9,319 nucleotides of DNA from an uncultured Saprospiraceae bacterium. GTDB taxonomy: Bacteria; Bacteroidota; Bacteroidia; Chitinophagales; Saprospiraceae. A model generated the notes under the pieces. The model had not been told where the DNA came from. It did not search any database and was given only the letters and a program-made list of their open reading frames with translations. The stretch covers positions 1 to 9,319 of the forward strand of contig CALCMV010000445.1 in assembly GCA_937967535.1 (NCBI GenBank), in the 5' to 3' direction. Each line of letters begins with the position of its first letter. The stretch's first letter is position 1. The position numbers and the translations under genes were made by a program. Positions 6,940 through 9,319 of this stretch are shown here, one piece after another.

Positions 6940-6994
6940 AAAGCAGTCATTACAGTTTTCCGAAATTTACCCCGTTCATCACTGACTAATCACT

Positions 6995-7044
6995 AATAAA
7001 GCCAAATTAACGTTATATGGCTTTATTGTTGCGTTATTTTTTTT
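6995..7044 (+). terminator. Hairpin with downstream T-tract
   Basis: AATAAAGCCA (6995-7004) pairs with TGGCTTTATT (7018-7027), with a TAAC/GTTA core in the loop. A run of eight T follows at 7037-7044, nine bases after the stem. It resembles an intrinsic terminator, but the gap before the T-run is longer than usual. It ends about 50 bases before the next gene. Confidence 0.4.
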
Positions 7045-7057
7045 GAAAACACAATAA

Positions 7058-7085
7058 CAATCAAACAATGTAGCAATCAAACAAT
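7058..7085 (+). repeat. 12-bp direct repeat before the 230-aa gene
   Basis: CAATCAAACAAT occurs at 7058-7069 and 7074-7085, separated by GTAG, and ends eight bases before the ATG at 7094. Confidence 0.7.
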
Positions 7086-7093
7086 AAAATAAC

Positions 7094-7786
7094 ATGAAAT
7101 TGATAAATACGTTAGCACTCCTCGCTTTTCTTTTCCTTTCAAATACTGCTTATACCCAAGAATTGGAAGTCATCAATGTACAACCTGAAAATTTTAGTGC
7201 GACGCAACGCAAAATGCAAGCGCGTAAAGACATCAACGACCTCAAAACCGGCGTTTTGCTTTTCCGATTAAAAACCAATGACAAAGCCGTCAAAAAACTG
7301 GAGCGCATCCTCAATAACCCTGCTACAAGCGAGGCAAGCAAAAAACGCATTCGAGAAAGAACGATGCCCGATATAAAAGCATCCGCAGAAAAAATAAACG
7401 GTAAATTGAAACGTGCATTCACCGAGGCTTATGATTTTACTGATGTCTATTTTATGCCCGACAACTGCACAAATGCGCTGCAAAATGGCGACCAAATTAC
7501 CTGCCTGACCGATGCAGACGGCAAAGCTGTTTCCGCAGATGTATTGAAAGATAAAACCATTTTTCTGGCTGATTTCAGCGAATTGGAAAATGATAAGACT
7601 TCACGAATTAAAGGCTTGATTATCAGTGATAAAAATTCAAGAAGGTTGGCATCACCCTTTCCGTATTTTCAGCGTAGCGGAGGCGTTTTTGTCAAATTAT
7701 CGTCCAATACTATCACGCAAAAAGACGCGATAAAAATGGTCGAAATATGGAACGCAAAACTACATGCGTTTTTTAAGCAAAAATAA
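7094..7786 (+). CDS. Uncharacterised secreted protein, 230 aa
   Basis: Residues 1 to about 20 (MKLINTLALLAFLFLSNTAY) are a classic signal peptide, cleaved near TAYTQ-ELEV. There is no lipobox cysteine and no further membrane segment, so the mature protein is probably periplasmic or exported. Residues 36-110 are basic and helical (ATQRKMQARKDINDLKTGVL, KKRIRERTMPDIKASAEK). A more strand-rich part follows, with the stretch AYDFTDVYFMPDNC (112-125), then FLADFSELENDKT (157-169) and a C-terminal helix ending in HAFFKQK. Cys125 and Cys137 could form a disulfide. From memory, similar conserved hypothetical proteins with a YDF..VYF stretch occur in Bacteroidota, but I cannot name a family or function. 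It stands alone between two repeat elements and is probably transcribed by itself. Confidence 0.85.
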   Translation: MKLINTLALLAFLFLSNTAYTQELEVINVQPENFSATQRKMQARKDINDLKTGVLLFRLKTNDKAVKKLERILNNPATSEASKKRIRERTMPDIKASAEKINGKLKRAFTEAYDFTDVYFMPDNCTNALQNGDQITCLTDADGKAVSADVLKDKTIFLADFSELENDKTSRIKGLIISDKNSRRLASPFPYFQRSGGVFVKLSSNTITQKDAIKMVEIWNAKLHAFFKQK

Positions 7787-7788
7787 TA

Positions 7789-7928
7789 TAACTCAAGTTG
7801 CGGAAAAGCAACTTGAGTCGATAGTCAATGGTCGATAGTCCATTAGGCTAACGCGGAGTCGTCTGCGTTTTTGTAGTTTTTCTACGGACTATCGACTATC
7901 AACTGTTGCGGTTATCCGCAACTTGAAT
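7789..7928. repeat. Inverted-repeat element with end hairpins (element B)
   Basis: TCAAGTTGCGGA (7793-7804) is perfectly inverted at 7915-7926. Each end forms its own hairpin: ACTCAAGTTGC with loop GGAAAA (7791-7818) and GTTGCGG-TTAT-CCGCAAC (7905-7922). Inside, GTCGATAGTCC (7831-7841) pairs with 7886-7896, and these arms are built from heptamers (GTCGATA, GTCAATG, GTCGATA). A central AACGC...GCGTT hairpin completes a long stem-loop. Its left end shares TAACYCAAGTTG with element A. The 7791-7818 hairpin, five bases past the stop codon, may also terminate the upstream gene. Confidence 0.65.
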
Positions 7929-7940
7929 TAATTTAAATTC

Positions 7941-8732
7941 ATGGATAACTTAGCGATTATATTATTAGTTTTTAGCATTTTCATCTGCTCCGCTTGCATG
8001 AGAGAAGAGGGCTGTCTTGACCCTTCTGCTACCAATTTCGCGCCCGGAACGGATAAAGATTGTGCGGATGCTGACTGCTGCGAATATCCCAAAATTGACC
8101 TACGGTTTTTTACCAATATTGATACAGATTCTTTTTATACTGATGCAGGAACAACCCGTTTTCGTGTAAATGATATACGTTTTTTCATCTCAAATGTACA
8201 ACTCATACAAGCAGACAACGCGCTCACAGGTGTACGTGATATGCTCACGCTCGAACCTTCGGGCGAAGTAGTTGAAGATAATTATACGATTACAGATTTG
8301 AATGGTTTTTCTTACGAAGTTGGTGATTTGGCAGGGTTTGGTGATTTTACAGGTGTCAGTTTTAATGTAGGTTTAGATGCTGCTGCCAATGCTGCTTCGC
8401 CGGACTTGATGCCGACAGGACATGCGCTTGGTGTTCGGGAAGATACGATGTATGTGAGTGCAAGCGAAGGCTACGCTTTTCAGCAAATGGATTTAAATCT
8501 TATTGCTGCCGGAGACACGACCTCGCAGATAGTGAATGTACTTGGAAACGATAATTTGGCAACGGTGATGTTTGCAGATACGTTTACTTTGGACAAAAGT
8601 TTTGGCGTCGAAATTGAATTGAATGTGGATTACCTCTCCCTCTTTTCCGATATTGATTTTGCAGCAGATAATGACAACTTGATTATTGAAAAAATTGTTA
8701 ATAATACACCCGGAATATTTAGTATTCGGTAA
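7941..8732 (+). CDS. MbnP-like lipoprotein, 263 aa
   Basis: A lipoprotein signal sequence (MDNLAIILLVFSIFICSAC) leads to the lipidated Cys19 and would be processed by LspA. The next residues, MREEG, place a basic residue and two acids after the cysteine, resembling the Bacteroidota lipoprotein export signal, so it may be surface-exposed. Residues 24-49 (GCLDPSATNFAP... CCEYP) are a Cys-rich GCxDPxATN-type module common in Bacteroidota surface proteins. From residue 51 the sequence (KIDLRFFTNIDTDSFYTDAG, then FRVNDIRFFISNVQLI) fits the MbnP-like domain, related to the copper-binding partner of methanobactin, and ends in NTPGIFSIR. In family members as I recall them, a Trp-containing stretch precedes a GY motif; here it reads MYVSASEGYAF. 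The protein has no tryptophan and only one histidine (His161), so copper binding is doubtful. The exact function is unknown. Confidence 0.75.
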   Translation: MDNLAIILLVFSIFICSACMREEGCLDPSATNFAPGTDKDCADADCCEYPKIDLRFFTNIDTDSFYTDAGTTRFRVNDIRFFISNVQLIQADNALTGVRDMLTLEPSGEVVEDNYTITDLNGFSYEVGDLAGFGDFTGVSFNVGLDAAANAASPDLMPTGHALGVREDTMYVSASEGYAFQQMDLNLIAAGDTTSQIVNVLGNDNLATVMFADTFTLDKSFGVEIELNVDYLSLFSDIDFAADNDNLIIEKIVNNTPGIFSIR

Positions 8733-8733
8733 T

Positions 8734-8859
8734 TTGGTTGATTGAGTTGATTAGGTTTATTGGGTTGATTTGGTTGATTGAGTTTACTAAGTTGATTTGG
8801 TTGATTAGGTTTACTAAGTTGATTTAGTTGATTAGGTTTACTAAGTTGATTTGGTTGTA
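8734..8859 (+). repeat. 9-bp tandem array, 14 units (left array)
   Basis: Fourteen consecutive 9-mers of the type TTGGTTGAT, with variants TGAGTTGAT, TAGGTTTAC, TAAGTTGAT and TTAGTTGAT, start directly after the stop of the MbnP-like gene. In part they form 27-bp higher-order units. On the minus strand the array is open, giving an artefactual NQPNQ-rich reading frame. Confidence 0.9.
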
Positions 8860-9044
8860 GCATTTATTTTGGGACTATTCAATATTTTGTGTCACGCAGA
8901 GAACGCGGAGTTCGCAGAGATTTGATTATCAGTCTTTTGTAAATATAGCATCCTTAATTTAATCGAATAAGACACAGTTGGGTGAACACTCCCTTTATTT
9001 TTGACTTTTTGCAACAGAAAAATAAATGCTACAACCAAATCAAC
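8845..9044. repeat. 26-bp perfect inverted repeat around a 148-bp segment
   Basis: 8845-8870 (GTTGATTTGGTTGTAGCATT and six more bases) is the exact inverse of 9019-9044. The pairing continues loosely into the two 9-bp arrays, so the whole of 8734-9190 could form one large stem-loop. The enclosed 8871-9018 has no gene. It contains three 9-mers, CACGCAGAG, AACGCGGAG, TTCGCAGAG (8893-8919), and a promoter-like box at 8996-9003. Confidence 0.85.
8996..9003 (+). promoter_or_regulatory. Promoter-like TAnnTTTG box inside the inverted segment
   Basis: TATTTTTG matches the Bacteroidota -7 consensus and points towards the lipoprotein gene at 9204. The nearest TTG upstream (8978-8980) is only 15 bp away, shorter than the usual 19-21, so the -33 element is poor. 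The transcript would run through the right-hand repeat array. Confidence 0.35.
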
Positions 9045-9190
9045 CAATCAACTCAATCAACCAAATCAACCAATCAACTCAATCAACCAAATCAACCAAT
9101 CAACTCAACCAATCAACCAAATCAACCAATCAACCAATCAACCAAATCAACCAATCAACTCAATCAACCAATCAACCAAATCAACCAAAT
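9032..9190 (+). repeat. Tandem CAACCAAAT-type array (right array)
   Basis: The array is built of 8-9 bp words such as ATCAACCAA, ATCAACCA and ATCAACTCA. Three consecutive 26-bp units start at 9032, 9058 and 9084 (the third differs in its last base), followed by less regular copies. It is the approximate inverse of the 8734-8859 array and ends 13 bases before the next ATG. Confidence 0.9.
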
Positions 9191-9203
9191 AAAAGCTTCA
9201 CTT

Positions 9204-9319
9204 ATGAAAAAAATATTTGCGCTTTCTCTATTTGCTATACTTGCATTTTCTTGTTGTAAAGATGATGATATTGATTGTTGTGTTACGCCGACTAATGGTA
9301 GTTTGGAGTTGAATTTTAC
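9204..9319 (+). CDS. Lipoprotein, N-terminal part only
   Basis: The gene runs off the window after 38 codons. MKKIFALSLFAILAFSC is a lipoprotein signal sequence with the lipidated cysteine at 17, a substrate for LspA. CKDDD follows, matching the Lys-Asp-Asp type of lipoprotein export signal known in Bacteroidota, which suggests delivery to the cell surface. The mature start DIDCCVTPTNGSLELNF has a short linker and then a strand-like SLELNF. That is how MbnP-like and other small beta-sandwich lipoproteins begin, so it may be a second copy of the upstream type, but this is a guess. The ATG at 9204 is the only start that gives a signal peptide. The frame sits directly behind the 9-bp repeat array. 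Confidence 0.8.
   Translation, partial: MKKIFALSLFAILAFSCCKDDDIDCCVTPTNGSLELNF

Noticed and set aside
8630..8863. Minus-strand open frame starting MLQPNQLSKPNQ
   Set aside because: It is the mirror of the previous case: the 9-bp array read on the other strand and running into the 3' end of the MbnP-like gene. The matching MLQPNQ start comes from the inverted repeat.
9032..9190. CRISPR array
   Set aside because: The units are 8-9 bp (26-bp higher-order) with no unique spacers and no cas genes nearby.
9001..9259. Two overlapping plus-strand open frames with QPNQPINSINQ-type repeats
   Set aside because: They are translations of the CAACCAAAT array, which lacks stop codons in several frames; there is no independent coding signal, and the real gene starts at 9204 in another frame.

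Overview
The window looks like a chromosomal segment of a low-GC member of the Bacteroidota. The evidence is the lspA/engB protein types, TAnnTTTG-type promoter elements instead of E. coli -10 boxes, lipoproteins with an acidic export-signal-like motif after the lipobox cysteine, a GCxDPxATN-type Cys-rich motif, and the near absence of Shine-Dalgarno sequences. There is no rRNA, tRNA, CRISPR array or transposase gene. It holds seven complete protein genes and the first 38 codons of an eighth.

Layout. 1-295: a nested inverted-repeat (MITE-like) element and a possible gene remnant. 296-2968: two genes I cannot assign, a 577-aa soluble, helix-rich protein and a 260-aa coiled-coil protein with a single C-terminal membrane anchor. 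3115-4569 (minus): an envelope serine protease of the HtrA/DegP family, convergent with the preceding gene and separated from it by a perfect 46-bp palindrome. 4570-5143: a very AT-rich divergent intergenic region with a well-matched htrA promoter, a weaker rightward one and nested inverted repeats. 5144-6670: lspA (lipoprotein signal peptidase, with an unusual acidic repeated tail) followed by engB (50S ribosome assembly GTPase). 6671-7093: a complex inverted-repeat element. 7094-7786: a small predicted secreted protein. 7787-7940: another inverted-repeat element. 7941-8732: an MbnP-like lipoprotein. 8733-9203: two large 9-bp-period repeat arrays in opposite orientation around a 148-bp loop. 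9204-end: the start of another lipoprotein.

Functional theme. HtrA, LspA, the secreted 230-aa protein and the two lipoproteins all concern the cell envelope; LspA is the enzyme that would process both lipoproteins. The genes do not form one obvious pathway, and only lspA-engB looks like a simple operon.

Most notable. Almost every intergenic gap holds inverted repeats or short tandem repeats. A family of 7-bp repeats fits GTYNRYN on the plus strand at several separate places, twice running almost into a start codon. Ahead of the last lipoprotein gene, a 26-bp perfect inverted repeat encloses a segment with a promoter-like box, which is the geometry of an invertible promoter. LspA carries a recently duplicated acidic tail. 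The MbnP-like protein has no tryptophan and only one histidine.
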